Shown here in pieces: positions 33,462-43,425 of a stretch of 64,000 nt of DNA. Source of the DNA: Roseateles_C aquae (lineage in GTDB: Bacteria; Pseudomonadota; Gammaproteobacteria; Burkholderiales; Burkholderiaceae_C); contig NZ_JAVXZY010000004.1 of the NCBI RefSeq assembly GCF_032337115.1, forward strand, positions 62,001 through 126,000, given 5' to 3'. The notes under the pieces were generated by a model. It was not told the DNA's origin. It saw only the letters and a program-made list of their open reading frames with translations, and ran no database searches. Made by a program: the position numbers and the translations under genes. Positions within the stretch are counted from its first letter, which is position 1; each line of letters starts with the position of its first letter.

Positions 33462-33480
33462 TGTCTGTCTCTCCTTGCGC

Positions 33481-33876
33481 TTAGGCGACGTAGCAGAGCA
33501 CTTCGCCGCCGATACCGGCTTGACGTGCCTTGCGGTCAGTCATCACGCCCTTCGGCGTTGTGACAATCGCCACACCCAGGCCATTCATGACCTGAGGAAT
33601 GTCGTGGCGGCCCTTGTAGATGCGCAGGCCGGGACGGCTCACGCGCTCAATGCGCTCGATCACCGGACGGCCGGCGTAATACTTCAGCGCAATCTCGAGT
33701 TCGGGGCGGGCGGCTTCACCGCGCACCGCGAAACCGTCGATATAGCCCTCGTCCTTGAGGACCTTGGCGATCGCGACCTTCAACTTCGAGGAAGGCATCA
33801 CGACGCTGGCTTTCTCAACGCTCTGGGCGTTGCGAATGCGAGTCAGCATATCGGCGATAGGATCACTCATGCTCAT
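33481..33876 (-). CDS. rpsH: 30S ribosomal protein S8
   Basis: A 131-residue protein (MSMSDPIADMLTRIRNAQSV, VATTPKGVMTDRKARQAGIG and the C-terminal GGEVLCYVA). AGGAG lies seven bases before the first ATG. In E. coli, S8 represses the spc operon by binding the rplE leader; whether that holds here is unknown. Confidence 0.98.
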   Translation of the reverse strand: MSMSDPIADMLTRIRNAQSVEKASVVMPSSKLKVAIAKVLKDEGYIDGFAVRGEAARPELEIALKYYAGRPVIERIERVSRPGLRIYKGRHDIPQVMNGLGVAIVTTPKGVMTDRKARQAGIGGEVLCYVA

Positions 33877-33899
33877 ACGAAATCTCCTAAACCTGCCGA

Positions 33900-34205
33900 T
33901 TACCAGCTGGCCTTGACGACACCGGGGATGTCGCCCTTGAAGGCCAGCTCACGAATCTTGTTACGGGCCAGGCCGAACTTGCGGAAGGTACCGCGCGGAC
34001 GACCGGTCAACTCGCAGCGGTTACGCAGGCGAGTCGGGTATGCATTGCGAGGCAGCTGTTGCAGCTCCAGGCGGGCGGCGTAGCGCTCTTCTTCCGACTT
34101 CTGGAAGTCGTTGATGATGGCCTTCAGTTCCGCATACTTCTTGGCGTACTTGGCGACCAGTTGTTCGCGCTTCAGCTCACGTTGCTTAATCGAGAGTTTT
34201 GCCAC
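33900..34205 (-). CDS. rpsN: 30S ribosomal protein S14 (zinc-free long form)
   Basis: A 101-residue S14 of the C- form: there is no CxxC zinc ribbon, and the C-terminus RCELTGRPRGTFRKFGLARN is typical. It lies between rplE and rpsH. Confidence 0.97.
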   Translation of the reverse strand: MAKLSIKQRELKREQLVAKYAKKYAELKAIINDFQKSEEERYAARLELQQLPRNAYPTRLRNRCELTGRPRGTFRKFGLARNKIRELAFKGDIPGVVKASW

Positions 34206-34213
34206 AGGTCACC

Positions 34214-34753
34214 TCAGTTCTTGAACGGGAACTTGAATGCGGCCAGCAGGGCCTTGCACTCGTCATCCGACTTGGCTGTAGTCGTGATGCTGATGTTCAG
34301 ACCACGCAGTGCATCGACCTTGTCGTACTCGATTTCCGGGAAGATGATCTGTTCTTTGACGCCGATGTTGTAGTTGCCACGACCATCGAAAGAACGACCC
34401 GAGATACCGCGGAAGTCACGAACGCGCGGCAGCGCGATCGTCACGAAACGGTCCAGGAATTCGTACATCTGAACGCCACGCAGGGTGACCATGCAGCCGA
34501 TTGGCACACCGTCACGGATCTTGAAGCCTGCAATAGCCTTCTTGGACTTGGTGATCACGGGCTTCTGGCCGGCAATCTTGGTCAGGTCGCCAACGGCGTG
34601 ATCCATGACCTTTTTGTCTGCCACAGCTTCACTGACACCCATGTTCAGGGTGATCTTGGTGATGCGGGGCACTTCCATGATCGACTTGTAGCCAAACTTC
34701 TCAATGAGGCCTGGCACAACCTTTTCGCGGTAAATCGCTTGCAAACGAGCCAT
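34214..34753 (-). CDS. rplE: 50S ribosomal protein L5
   Basis: A 179-residue 5S rRNA-binding protein starting MARLQAIYREKVVPGLIEKF. LNMGVSEAVADKKVMDHAV and LRGVQMYEFLDRFVTIALPR are typical. The frame is open to 34915, but that part is the antisense of rplX and is excluded. Confidence 0.98.
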   Translation of the reverse strand: MARLQAIYREKVVPGLIEKFGYKSIMEVPRITKITLNMGVSEAVADKKVMDHAVGDLTKIAGQKPVITKSKKAIAGFKIRDGVPIGCMVTLRGVQMYEFLDRFVTIALPRVRDFRGISGRSFDGRGNYNIGVKEQIIFPEIEYDKVDALRGLNISITTTAKSDDECKALLAAFKFPFKN

Positions 34754-34763
34754 GTCGGACCTC

Positions 34764-35081
34764 TTAAGCCTTGATCTCTTCGCCGGTCGACTTGTAGACG
34801 CGCACCTTCTTGCCATCGTCGAGGAGCTTGATGCCCACGCGATCGGCCTTGCCGGATGCAGCGTTGAAAATCGCCACGTTGGATTGATGGATAGGCATCG
34901 TCTTGTCGACCACACCGCCGGTGGTGCCCTTCATGGGGTTGGGCTTGACGTGCTTCTTAACGACATTCACACCGTCCACAACGATGTGATCGGCATCAAC
35001 GCGCAGCGACACAGTGCCGCGCTTGCCTTTGTCGCGGCCGGTCAGCACGATGACCTCGTCGCCTTTACGAATCTTGTTCAT
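34764..35081 (-). CDS. rplX: 50S ribosomal protein L24
   Basis: A 105-residue KOW-domain protein (IRKGDEVIVLTGRDKGKRG, VDGVNVVKKHVKPNP) that initiates 50S assembly. It lies between rplN and rplE. Confidence 0.97.
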   Translation of the reverse strand: MNKIRKGDEVIVLTGRDKGKRGTVSLRVDADHIVVDGVNVVKKHVKPNPMKGTTGGVVDKTMPIHQSNVAIFNAASGKADRVGIKLLDDGKKVRVYKSTGEEIKA

Positions 35082-35107
35082 GGCAATACCTTTGACTTGA
35101 CGAGGCC

Positions 35108-35476
35108 TTAGAGGACCTCAGGCGCCAGCGACACGATCTTCATGAAGCGCTCGGTACGCAGTTCACGAGTCACCGGGCCAAAGATGCGGGTGCCGATCGG
35201 CTCCAGCTTGGCGTTCAGCAACACGGCGGCGTTACCGTCGAACTTCACCAAAGAACCGTCTTGGCGGCGCACGCCCTTGGCAGTGCGAACCACCACAGCG
35301 CTGTAGACCTCGCCCTTCTTGACGCGGCCACGCGGTGCAGCTTCTTTGATGCTGACCTTGATGATGTCGCCAATGCCGGCATAACGGCGCTTGGAACCAC
35401 CAAGCACCTTGATGCACATGACGGACTTGGCGCCAGTGTTGTCCGCGACATCAAGTCGCGATTGCATTTGAATCAT
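35108..35476 (-). CDS. rplN: 50S ribosomal protein L14
   Basis: A 122-residue protein starting MIQMQSRLDVADNTGAKSV; KVLGGSKRRYAGIGDII and the C-terminal RFMKIVSLAPEVL are typical. The longer frame to 35524 is not needed. It is the first gene of a transcription unit with its own promoter at 35666-35695, separated from rpsQ by a peroxiredoxin gene. Confidence 0.97.
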   Translation of the reverse strand: MIQMQSRLDVADNTGAKSVMCIKVLGGSKRRYAGIGDIIKVSIKEAAPRGRVKKGEVYSAVVVRTAKGVRRQDGSLVKFDGNAAVLLNAKLEPIGTRIFGPVTRELRTERFMKIVSLAPEVL

Positions 35477-35816
35477 GTCTGTCCCCAACTTTTCCCGCAT
35501 CACCTGCTGCGACCATCGCAGCACACTCAGCGGTCAGTCTTGGGCCCGTGGGCCGTTCGCTTGTCGCGCTGCAGCGTGTGCTTTGCAACTCGCGCCCGGT
35601 GGTTGAGGGCGAATCCGAGGCCATAACGCACCACCAGGTGCGCCTGACGTTCGGCGAAGCTTTGGATTATGCTGGAATTGACCCCAGCAAGTCAAGCCGT
35701 GCTTGAAATGTTTTTGTCATCCGGCTGGGTCGCGCCCTGCCGGCGTCGAGAGCGCTTGCTCTTGGCGCGCAGCAGGGGCGATCAGAAGGCACCCAGAAGC
35801 GGCGCCTAGACGGCGC
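35477..35816 (-). other. 340-base gap between peroxiredoxin gene and rplN
   Basis: Holds the rplN promoter (35666-35695) and about 190 bases of leader. I see no gene here. No clear terminator after the peroxiredoxin gene was found, only GC-rich inverted repeats. Confidence 0.6.
35666..35695 (-). promoter_or_regulatory. Sigma-70 promoter for the rplN unit
   Basis: On the minus strand TTGACT, an 18-base spacer and CATAAT. It is 190 bases upstream of rplN, so a long leader is transcribed. Confidence 0.65.
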
Positions 35817-36326
35817 TCAGCCCTGCTGAGCCTGGCGCAGCATCGTCGCTGCGTCGCTCACTTCAAACTTGCCGGGCTCTTCGATGTTGAGCGTCTTGAC
35901 CACGCCATCAACGACGAGCGCCGAGTAGCGCTGCGAGCGCACGCCCATGCCACGAGCGGTCAGATCCAGTGTCAGACCGGTGGCGCGGGTGAAGTCGGCG
36001 CTGCCGTCCGCCATCATGCGAACCTTGCCCGCGGTCTTGAGTTCGCGACCCCAGGCGCCCATGACGAACGCGTCATTGACAGACACGCACCAAATCTCAT
36101 CAACACCAGCGGCCTTGAGCGCCTCGGCCTGGGCGATGTAGCCCGGCACATGTTGCGCCGAGCACGTCGGCGTGAACGCGCCAGGCAAGGCGAACAGCGC
36201 AATCGTCTTGCCGGCAACAAGTTGCTCGACCTCGAAACTGTTGGGGCCGAGCGTGCAGCCCTCGCCTTCGACTTCGATGAATTCCTTCAGCTGAGCTGCG
36301 GGCAGGCGATCGCCAACTTTCAACAT
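35817..36326 (-). CDS. Peroxiredoxin (Prx5/redoxin type)
   Basis: A 169-residue thiol peroxidase. FALPGAFTPTCSAQHVPGY contains the peroxidatic Cys in the PxxxTPxCS motif, and WCVSVNDAFVMGAW is the second conserved segment. It reduces hydrogen peroxide and alkyl peroxides with a thiol donor. AGGAG before the paired ATGs favours the start at 36326. It sits between rpsQ and rplN, genes normally adjacent, with a terminator before it and a new promoter after it. Confidence 0.92.
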   Translation of the reverse strand: MLKVGDRLPAAQLKEFIEVEGEGCTLGPNSFEVEQLVAGKTIALFALPGAFTPTCSAQHVPGYIAQAEALKAAGVDEIWCVSVNDAFVMGAWGRELKTAGKVRMMADGSADFTRATGLTLDLTARGMGVRSQRYSALVVDGVVKTLNIEEPGKFEVSDAATMLRQAQQG

Positions 36327-36398
36327 CATGTGCTCCTGGTGTGGTGGTGTGGGGTGCCAGCATCTCGCGGCAGACGCGCAGGCTCGGCACCGGAAATG

Positions 36399-36437
36399 AA
36401 AAACGGCCGGCCGCCAGTATTCCAGCGAACCGACCGT
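36399..36437 (-). terminator. Terminator after rpsQ
   Basis: On the minus strand ACGGTCGG pairs with CCGGCCGT (one G-U) around an inner stem, followed by TTTTTC. It lies 61 bases after rpsQ and would end the S10-type transcript before the peroxiredoxin gene. Confidence 0.7.
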
Positions 36438-36497
36438 TAGCCGCAGCCGGGACACAAGACCCCAGACTGCGCAGGCTTTCTAGCCTCAGCGAATGGC

Positions 36498-36767
36498 TTA
36501 AACCACTTCTGCCTTTTCAACCAGGCGGGTCACGACCCAGCTCTTGGTCTTGGACAGCGGGCGGCCTTCAGCGATCTCGACCACATCACCCATCTTGTAC
36601 TCGCCCTTTTCGTCATGGGCGTGGTACTTGCGGGAACGGGCCACGATCTTGCCGTAGAGCTCGTGCTTGGCGCGACGCTCGACCAGGACCGTGACGGTCT
36701 TGGCGCGCTTGTCGCTCACCACGCGACCGACCAGGGTGCGCGTGTTCTTTTCTTGAGCTTGCGTCAT
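36498..36767 (-). CDS. rpsQ: 30S ribosomal protein S17
   Basis: An 89-residue OB-fold protein (RTLVGRVVSDKRAKTVTVLV, YHAHDEKGEYKMGDVVEIAE). Its start overlaps the rpmC stop by one base. It is the last gene of this transcription unit. Confidence 0.97.
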   Translation of the reverse strand: MTQAQEKNTRTLVGRVVSDKRAKTVTVLVERRAKHELYGKIVARSRKYHAHDEKGEYKMGDVVEIAEGRPLSKTKSWVVTRLVEKAEVV

Positions 36768-36964
36768 TACACGGCTCCCTTCTTCTTCTCGGCCAAGACG
36801 GTCTTGACGCGAGCGATGTCGCGACGGGTCTTGCCCAGCACCGAGTGGTTCGTCAGCTGTTGGGTAGCCTTTTGCATGCGCAGGCCGAAATGGGCCTTGA
36901 GCAGATCGGTCACTTCCTTTTCCAAGGCAGCGACGTCCTTGCCACGCAGTTCAGATGCTTTCAT
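36767..36964 (-). CDS. rpmC: 50S ribosomal protein L29
   Basis: A 65-residue helical-hairpin protein (MKASELRGKDVAALEKEVTD, LGKTRRDIARVKTVLAEKK) at the tunnel exit. ATG 36964 follows GGAGA by six bases and is preferred to 36976. Confidence 0.96.
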   Translation of the reverse strand: MKASELRGKDVAALEKEVTDLLKAHFGLRMQKATQQLTNHSVLGKTRRDIARVKTVLAEKKKGAV

Positions 36965-36976
36965 GGTGTTCTCCAA

Positions 36977-37393
36977 TCAGGCGCCGACCATGCGCGCGAC
37001 GAAGGTGCAACGCAGCGGCAGCTTTGCAGCAGCCAGCGTGAACGCTTCGCGAGCCAGGGCTTCCGGCACACCGTTGATCTCATAGAGCACCTTGCCCGGC
37101 TGAATTTCAGCGACGTAGTACTCCGGGTTGCCCTTACCGTTACCCATACGGACTTCGGCAGGCTTTTGCGAGATCGGCTTGTCCGGGAAGATGCGGATGA
37201 AGATACGACCACCGCGCTTGATGTGGCGCGAAATCGCACGACGTGCAGCTTCGATCTGGCGAGCCGTCAGACGGCCGCGCTCGGTAGCCTTCAGGCCGAA
37301 GTCACCGAAAGACACGGCAGCGCCGCGGGTAGCAACACCAGTGTTACGACCCTTTTGCTCCTTGCGGTATTTGCGACGAGCAGGTTGCAGCAT
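36977..37393 (-). CDS. rplP: 50S ribosomal protein L16
   Basis: A 138-residue protein: MLQPARRKYRKEQKGRNTG, RGGRIFIRIFPDKPISQKP and MGNGKGNPEYYVAEIQPGKV. L16 helps position tRNA acceptor ends. Confidence 0.98.
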   Translation of the reverse strand: MLQPARRKYRKEQKGRNTGVATRGAAVSFGDFGLKATERGRLTARQIEAARRAISRHIKRGGRIFIRIFPDKPISQKPAEVRMGNGKGNPEYYVAEIQPGKVLYEINGVPEALAREAFTLAAAKLPLRCTFVARMVGA

Positions 37394-37395
37394 GT

Positions 37396-38259
37396 TTATT
37401 CTCCTTTGGCCTCGCCGGCAACAGGCGCAGCGGGCTTGCGGACCACGCGCTTGGCAGCGGGCTTGGCTGCGTCGCCAGCGGCGGCGTCAGCGGGCTTATC
37501 TGCACCATCACGCGGGCCACGGTCGCTGCCCGGACGGCCACGGCCACCAGGAGCGCCCGGACGGGCGTTACGACGAGGACGACGGTCGTCTTCAGCGCCA
37601 GCAGGCGTGTTGATCACCGGAGCGTCACCATTGGCCAGGCGGTCACCGCGGTAGACCCAGACCTTGACACCAATGACGCCGTACGTCGTCTTGGCTTCGG
37701 AGAAGCCATAGTCGATGTCAGCGCGCAGGGTGTGCAGAGGCACGCGGCCTTCGCGATACCACTCGGTACGAGCGATTTCAATGCCGTTCAGGCGGCCTGC
37801 GGACATGATCTTGATGCCCTGGGCGCCCAGACGCATCGCGTTCTGCATCGCACGCTTCATGGCGCGACGGAACATGATGCGCTTTTCCAGCTGCTGGGTG
37901 ATCGAGTCGGCGATCAGCTGAGCATCGATTTCAGGCTTGCGCACTTCTTCGATGTTCACGGCCACCGGCACGCCCAGACGCTTGGTCAGTTCGGCCTTCA
38001 GGTTTTCGATGTCCTCGCCCTTCTTGCCGATCACCACACCCGGACGTGCCGAGAAGATGGTGATACGGGCGTTCTTCGCGGGGCGCTCGATCAGAATGCG
38101 CGACACGGCGGCATTCTTCAGCTTGGCCTTCAGGTATTCACGAACTTGCAGATCTTCGGCCAGCATCGTGGCGAAGTTCTGGTTGTTCGCGTACCAGCGC
38201 GAAGCCCAGTTACGGGTGACAGGCAGGCGGAAGCCGGTCGGATGAATTTTCTGTCCCAT
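37396..38259 (-). CDS. rpsC: 30S ribosomal protein S3, with extended tail
   Basis: A 287-residue protein, longer than the 233 of E. coli. The core (MGQKIHPTGFRLPVTRNWAS, KH domain GVVIGKKGEDIENLKAEL) is typical. The extra C-terminal 60 residues are Arg/Pro/Gly/Ala-rich and low in complexity, a feature of Burkholderiales S3. It lies two bases from rplP. Confidence 0.98.
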   Translation of the reverse strand: MGQKIHPTGFRLPVTRNWASRWYANNQNFATMLAEDLQVREYLKAKLKNAAVSRILIERPAKNARITIFSARPGVVIGKKGEDIENLKAELTKRLGVPVAVNIEEVRKPEIDAQLIADSITQQLEKRIMFRRAMKRAMQNAMRLGAQGIKIMSAGRLNGIEIARTEWYREGRVPLHTLRADIDYGFSEAKTTYGVIGVKVWVYRGDRLANGDAPVINTPAGAEDDRRPRRNARPGAPGGRGRPGSDRGPRDGADKPADAAAGDAAKPAAKRVVRKPAAPVAGEAKGE

Positions 38260-38275
38260 AGTCTTCCTTCAGCCT

Positions 38276-38605
38276 TCAGTTGCCGACCGACACGAAGATG
38301 TGGCAGGTGGGCTTGCTGATGCGATTGCCGCGGCCCTTGGCACGAGCGGAGAAACGCTTCAGCGTGGCACCTTGTTCCACATAGATCGAGGTGACCTTCA
38401 GTTCATCAATGTCAGCGCCGTCGTTGTGCTCGGCGTTGGCGATGGCGCTTTCCAGCGCCTTCTTGATGATCAGGGCGGCCTTCTTCTGGGTGAATTCCAG
38501 GATGTTCAGCGCTTGGTCCACCTTCTTGCCGCGGATCAGGTCCGCCACCAGGCGGCCCTTGTCACACGAGAGGCGAACGCCACGAACGATTGCTTTGGTT
38601 TCCAT
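38276..38605 (-). CDS. rplV: 50S ribosomal protein L22
   Basis: A 109-residue protein starting METKAIVRGVRLSCDKGRLV, with the conserved loop TLKRFSARAKGRGNRISKPT lining the exit tunnel. ATG 38605 is preferred to 38614 because AAGGA then has normal spacing. The macrolide-binding loop looks intact. Confidence 0.97.
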   Translation of the reverse strand: METKAIVRGVRLSCDKGRLVADLIRGKKVDQALNILEFTQKKAALIIKKALESAIANAEHNDGADIDELKVTSIYVEQGATLKRFSARAKGRGNRISKPTCHIFVSVGN

Positions 38606-38616
38606 CGTTGGCATCC

Positions 38617-38895
38617 TTACTTCTTCCCGGCCTTCTTGTCGGCCGGATGGCCTTTGAAGGTGCGGGTCAGTGCGAATTCGCCCAGCTTGTGGCCGACCAT
38701 CTGGTCAGACACATAAACCGGCACGTGCTGCTTGCCGTTGTGCACAGCGATCGTCAGACCGATGAACTCGGGCAGGATCGTCGAGCGGCGCGACCAGGTC
38801 TTGATGGGCTTCTTGTCCTTGTTGGCAACTGCCTTGTCGACCTTGGCCAACAGGTGAGCGTCAACGAACGGGCCCTTCTTCAGTGAACGAGTCAT
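38617..38895 (-). CDS. rpsS: 30S ribosomal protein S19
   Basis: A 92-residue protein: MTRSLKKGPFVDAHLLAKVD and SRRSTILPEFIGLTIAVHNG. It works with S13 at the subunit head. Confidence 0.98.
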   Translation of the reverse strand: MTRSLKKGPFVDAHLLAKVDKAVANKDKKPIKTWSRRSTILPEFIGLTIAVHNGKQHVPVYVSDQMVGHKLGEFALTRTFKGHPADKKAGKK

Positions 38896-38905
38896 GGCCT
38901 ACCCT

Positions 38906-39730
38906 TTACTTCTTGCGACGCGAGACGATGAAAGTCTGCGTGCGCTTGTTGTTACGAGTGCGGTAGCCCTTCGTGAGGGTGTTCCACGGCGACACAGGCG
39001 CCTGGCCTTCACCGGTACGACCTTCACCACCACCGTGCGGGTGATCGACCGGGTTCATGGCAGTACCACGAACGGTCGGGCGGATACCCTTCCAACGGAT
39101 CGCACCGGCCTTGCCGTACTGGCGCAGGCTGTGCTCTTCGTTGCTGACCTCGCCAATGGTGGCGCGGCAGTCGATGTGGATCTTGCGCACTTCACCCGAA
39201 CGCAGACGAACCTGAGCGTAGGTGCCTTCACGCGCCATCAGCACAGCGGAAGCGCCGGCCGAACGTGCGATCTGAGCACCCTTGGCAGGCAGCATCTCGA
39301 TGCAGTGGATCGTCGAACCCACCGGGATGTTGCGGATCGGCAGGGTGTTGCCGGCCTTGATCGGGGCTTCTGCGCCGCTCAAGATCGTCGAACCCACTTC
39401 CAGACCGCGCGGAGCGATGATGTAGCGACGCTCGCCGTCGGCATAGCACACCAGAGCGATGTGGGCCGTACGGTTGGGGTCGTACTCGATGCGCTCGACC
39501 TTCGCCGGGATCGCATCCTTGTTGCGCTTGAAGTCGACGACGCGGTAGTGGTGCTTGTGACCACCGCCCTTGTGGCGCATCGTGATGTGACCGTTGTTGT
39601 TACGGCCCGACTTTTGCTTTTGCGGTTCCAGCAGCGAAGCTTCCGGAGCGCCCTTGTGCAGGTGCTTGTGCACCACCTTCACCACGGCACGGCGGCCAGG
39701 CGAGGTCGGCTTGACTTTAACGACGGCCAT
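38906..39730 (-). CDS. rplB: 50S ribosomal protein L2
   Basis: A 274-residue protein of the peptidyl transferase region: GRNNNGHITMRHKGGGHKHH and the signature MNPVDHPHGGGEGRTGEGQA near the C-terminus. Its start overlaps the rplW stop by one base. Confidence 0.98.
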   Translation of the reverse strand: MAVVKVKPTSPGRRAVVKVVHKHLHKGAPEASLLEPQKQKSGRNNNGHITMRHKGGGHKHHYRVVDFKRNKDAIPAKVERIEYDPNRTAHIALVCYADGERRYIIAPRGLEVGSTILSGAEAPIKAGNTLPIRNIPVGSTIHCIEMLPAKGAQIARSAGASAVLMAREGTYAQVRLRSGEVRKIHIDCRATIGEVSNEEHSLRQYGKAGAIRWKGIRPTVRGTAMNPVDHPHGGGEGRTGEGQAPVSPWNTLTKGYRTRNNKRTQTFIVSRRKK

Positions 39731-40044
39731 TACGCAGCCTCCCCGGAGAAGTTGAGCTCTTGGCCCGCCTTCAGAGCGACATACGCCTTCTTGACGTGGT
39801 CGCGACGGCCGGCACGGCCGCCAAAGCGCTTGGCCTTGCCCTTCACGTTCACCACATTGACCGACTCAACTTCGACCTTGAACATCAGTTCAACGGCGGC
39901 CTTGATTTCGGGCTTGGTGGCGTCGCGCAGGACCTTGAACAACACTTGGTTGTGCTTTTCAGCAACCGCCGTGGCCTTTTCGGACACGATGGGAGCCAGC
40001 AGCACCGAGGCCAGACGGCCTTCAGAATATTTCACAGCGCTCAT
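39730..40044 (-). CDS. rplW: 50S ribosomal protein L23
   Basis: A 104-residue protein (LASVLLAPIVSEKATAVAEK, VNVKGKAKRFGGRAGRRDHV) at the tunnel exit, docking site for trigger factor and SRP. Its start overlaps the rplD stop. Confidence 0.97.
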   Translation of the reverse strand: MSAVKYSEGRLASVLLAPIVSEKATAVAEKHNQVLFKVLRDATKPEIKAAVELMFKVEVESVNVVNVKGKAKRFGGRAGRRDHVKKAYVALKAGQELNFSGEAA

Positions 40045-40661
40045 GCCAGCATCTCCTTGAGTTGCTCCATCGCAGCCTTGGTCACAAGAACCTTCTTGTA
40101 ATAGACCAGCGACAGCGGATCGGCATAACGCGGCTCAACGATCAGCACGTTGGCCAGGTTGCGCGAAGCCAGCAACAGGTTGTCGTCGACGTTGTCGGCG
40201 ATCAGCAGCACGGAGTCCAGGCCCATGGCCTTGAACTTGGCAGCCAGCAGCTTGGTCTTGGGGGCTTCGACCGAGATCGAGTCCACCACGGCCAGGCGGC
40301 CTTCACGAGCCAGCTGCGAGAAGATCGCGGCCATACCGGCGCGGTACATCTTCTTGTTCAGCTTGTGCGTGAAATTTTCGTCGGGCATGTTCGGGAAAAT
40401 CCGACCACCCCCACGCCACAGCGGCGAGGACGTCATACCAGCACGCGCACGACCCGTACCCTTTTGACGGAACGGCTTCTTCGTCGAGTGATGGACTTGT
40501 TCACGGTCCTTCTGAGCGCGGGTACCTTGACGGGCGTTAGCCTGATAGGCCACGACCACCTGGTGCACCAGGGCTTCGTTGTAATCGCGAGCAAACACGG
40601 TGTCAGGAGCGTCCACCTTGGACGTAGCCTGACCCTGCTCGTTCAGGAGCTCGAGCTGCAT
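40041..40661 (-). CDS. rplD: 50S ribosomal protein L4
   Basis: A 206-residue protein with the tunnel loop QKGTGRARAGMTSSPLWRGG. In E. coli, L4 represses the S10 operon. Overlaps rplC and rplW by one and four bases. Confidence 0.98.
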   Translation of the reverse strand: MQLELLNEQGQATSKVDAPDTVFARDYNEALVHQVVVAYQANARQGTRAQKDREQVHHSTKKPFRQKGTGRARAGMTSSPLWRGGGRIFPNMPDENFTHKLNKKMYRAGMAAIFSQLAREGRLAVVDSISVEAPKTKLLAAKFKAMGLDSVLLIADNVDDNLLLASRNLANVLIVEPRYADPLSLVYYKKVLVTKAAMEQLKEMLA

Positions 40662-41332
40662 CAGTTGGCTCCCTTCTTGAGCTTGACCTTGACAGCGGGA
40701 CGCACGACCACGTGGCCGTTCTTGGCGCCCGGCACCGCACCGCGGACCAGCAGCAGTTGACGGGCTTCGTCAACGCGCACGATGTCCAGGTTTTGCGTCG
40801 TCACGGTCTCGTCACCCAGGTGACCCGACATCTTCTTGCCCGGGAACACGCGGCCAGGATCCTGCGCCATCGAGATGGAGCCAGGAACATTGTGCGAACG
40901 GCTGTTACCGTGCGAGGCGCGTTGCGAACCGAAGTTGTGACGCTTGATGGTGCCTTCAAAGCCCTTACCGATGGAAGTGCCTTGCACGTCGACCAGCTGA
41001 CCCACTGCGAACAGCGACACGGGCACTTGCGCGCCGGCCTTGTACTCAGCAGCCACTTCGGCGGCAACACGGAATTCCTTCAGGACTTCACCGGCTTCGA
41101 CACCCGCCTTGGCGAGGTGGCCGGCTTCCGGCTTGGTGACGCGCGATGCTTTGCGCGTACCGAACGCCACTTGAATGGCGCTGTAGCCGTCGGTCTCTTC
41201 GGTCTTGACCTGGGTCACGCGGTTGTTGGACACGTCCAGCACCGTCACAGGGATGGCGTCGCCATCGTCCGTGAAGATGCGCATCATGCCCACCTTGCGG
41301 CCCAGCAATCCGAGACGATTGCTTAGACTCAT
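40661..41332 (-). CDS. rplC: 50S ribosomal protein L3
   Basis: A 223-residue protein from MSLSNRLGLLGRKVGMMRIF, with GTIKRHNFGSQRASHGNSRS, the conserved finger near the peptidyl transferase centre. It starts a transcription unit with its own promoter at 41513. The longer frame to 41374 is not supported. Confidence 0.97.
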   Translation of the reverse strand: MSLSNRLGLLGRKVGMMRIFTDDGDAIPVTVLDVSNNRVTQVKTEETDGYSAIQVAFGTRKASRVTKPEAGHLAKAGVEAGEVLKEFRVAAEVAAEYKAGAQVPVSLFAVGQLVDVQGTSIGKGFEGTIKRHNFGSQRASHGNSRSHNVPGSISMAQDPGRVFPGKKMSGHLGDETVTTQNLDIVRVDEARQLLLVRGAVPGAKNGHVVVRPAVKVKLKKGAN

Positions 41333-41512
41333 GGTTTTTCTCCAGCCCCTCAGGCTTGCGCCCTTTGGAGCCATTTACACACACCCGACATCGATTGGCC
41401 GGGCTGACTAGATGCAGCGCCTTCACCCACTATCCTGGAGAAACCCCAGAAGCGGCGCGCAAAGACGATGCGCCAAAGCCGCGAGGAAAAGACCACGCGG
41501 CAAAAGCTGGCG

Positions 41513-41542
41513 AGTATAGCGTGAACCCTAGCTCAACCGCAA
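41513..41542 (-). promoter_or_regulatory. Sigma-70 promoter for rplC
   Basis: On the minus strand TTGCGG, an 18-base spacer and TATACT, with the -10 about 180 bases before the rplC start. Confidence 0.6.
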
Positions 41543-41564
41543 GCGTCGTCACGCTGCGGTCAAG

Positions 41565-41590
41565 AAAAAAGGGCAATCTTACGATCGCCC
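41565..41590 (-). terminator. Terminator after rpsJ
   Basis: Stem GGGCGATC / GATTGCCC (one G-U) on the minus strand, loop GTAA, followed by six T. It begins 57 bases after the rpsJ stop. Confidence 0.75.
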
Positions 41591-41646
41591 CTCTTTGTCT
41601 CTCGCCGATACCGCGAAACGCGGCACCCGCCAGTGACGGCTGCGTT

Positions 41647-41958
41647 TTACTGCAGCTTGATTTCCACGTCGACGCCGGCAGGCAGGTCGAGCTTCATCAG
41701 AGCGTCGACAGTCTTGTCGGTGGGGTCAACGATGTCCATCAGACGCTGGTGCGTACGGATTTCGAACTGGTCGCGCGAGGTCTTGTTGACGTGCGGCGAG
41801 CGCAGGATGTCGAAACGCTGCATGCGGGTCGGCAGGGGCACCGGGCCCTTGACGATCGCGCCGGTGCGCTTGGCGGTTTCAACGATTTCCTGAGCCGACT
41901 GGTCGATCAGCTTGTAATCGAAAGCCTTCAGACGAATGCGGATCTTTTGCTTTTGCAT
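41647..41958 (-). CDS. rpsJ: 30S ribosomal protein S10 (NusE)
   Basis: A 103-residue protein (MQKQKIRIRLKAFDYKLIDQ, RSPHVNKTSRDQFEIRTHQR). It is also the antitermination partner of NusB. Here it closes the str/tuf transcript rather than opening an S10 operon. Confidence 0.98.
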   Translation of the reverse strand: MQKQKIRIRLKAFDYKLIDQSAQEIVETAKRTGAIVKGPVPLPTRMQRFDILRSPHVNKTSRDQFEIRTHQRLMDIVDPTDKTVDALMKLDLPAGVDVEIKLQ

Positions 41959-42061
41959 GACGATTCCTTCAAAGAACGTGCGGCAGGGCCTTGTATGCCC
42001 GCGCCGCGTTTGGTGTTGATCCGGCTCGCCGAGGCGAAACCGGATCGGTCACGCAAAAGAA

Positions 42062-43252
<1,191 letters not shown>

Positions 43253-43425
43253 TTCAATTCTCCAAAAAGAGCATTCATCCAGTCTGATGGTTTAGCGTTT
43301 CCGCCGAGGTCTTGAGCCCTGCCGGCTGGCAAGCAGGAGACACTCGACGAAGACGATTCAAACCCGCTCCGCCCTGACTCTTGGCGGACGCCCGAAGGGC
43401 CGTCCACCCAGCAGAGCCCGAGGAT

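Larger units (their letters stand above)
41333..41646 (-). other. 314-base gap between rpsJ and rplC
   Basis: Contains the rpsJ terminator (41565-41590), the rplC promoter (41513-41542) and a leader of about 175 bases. No gene is seen. Confidence 0.65.
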
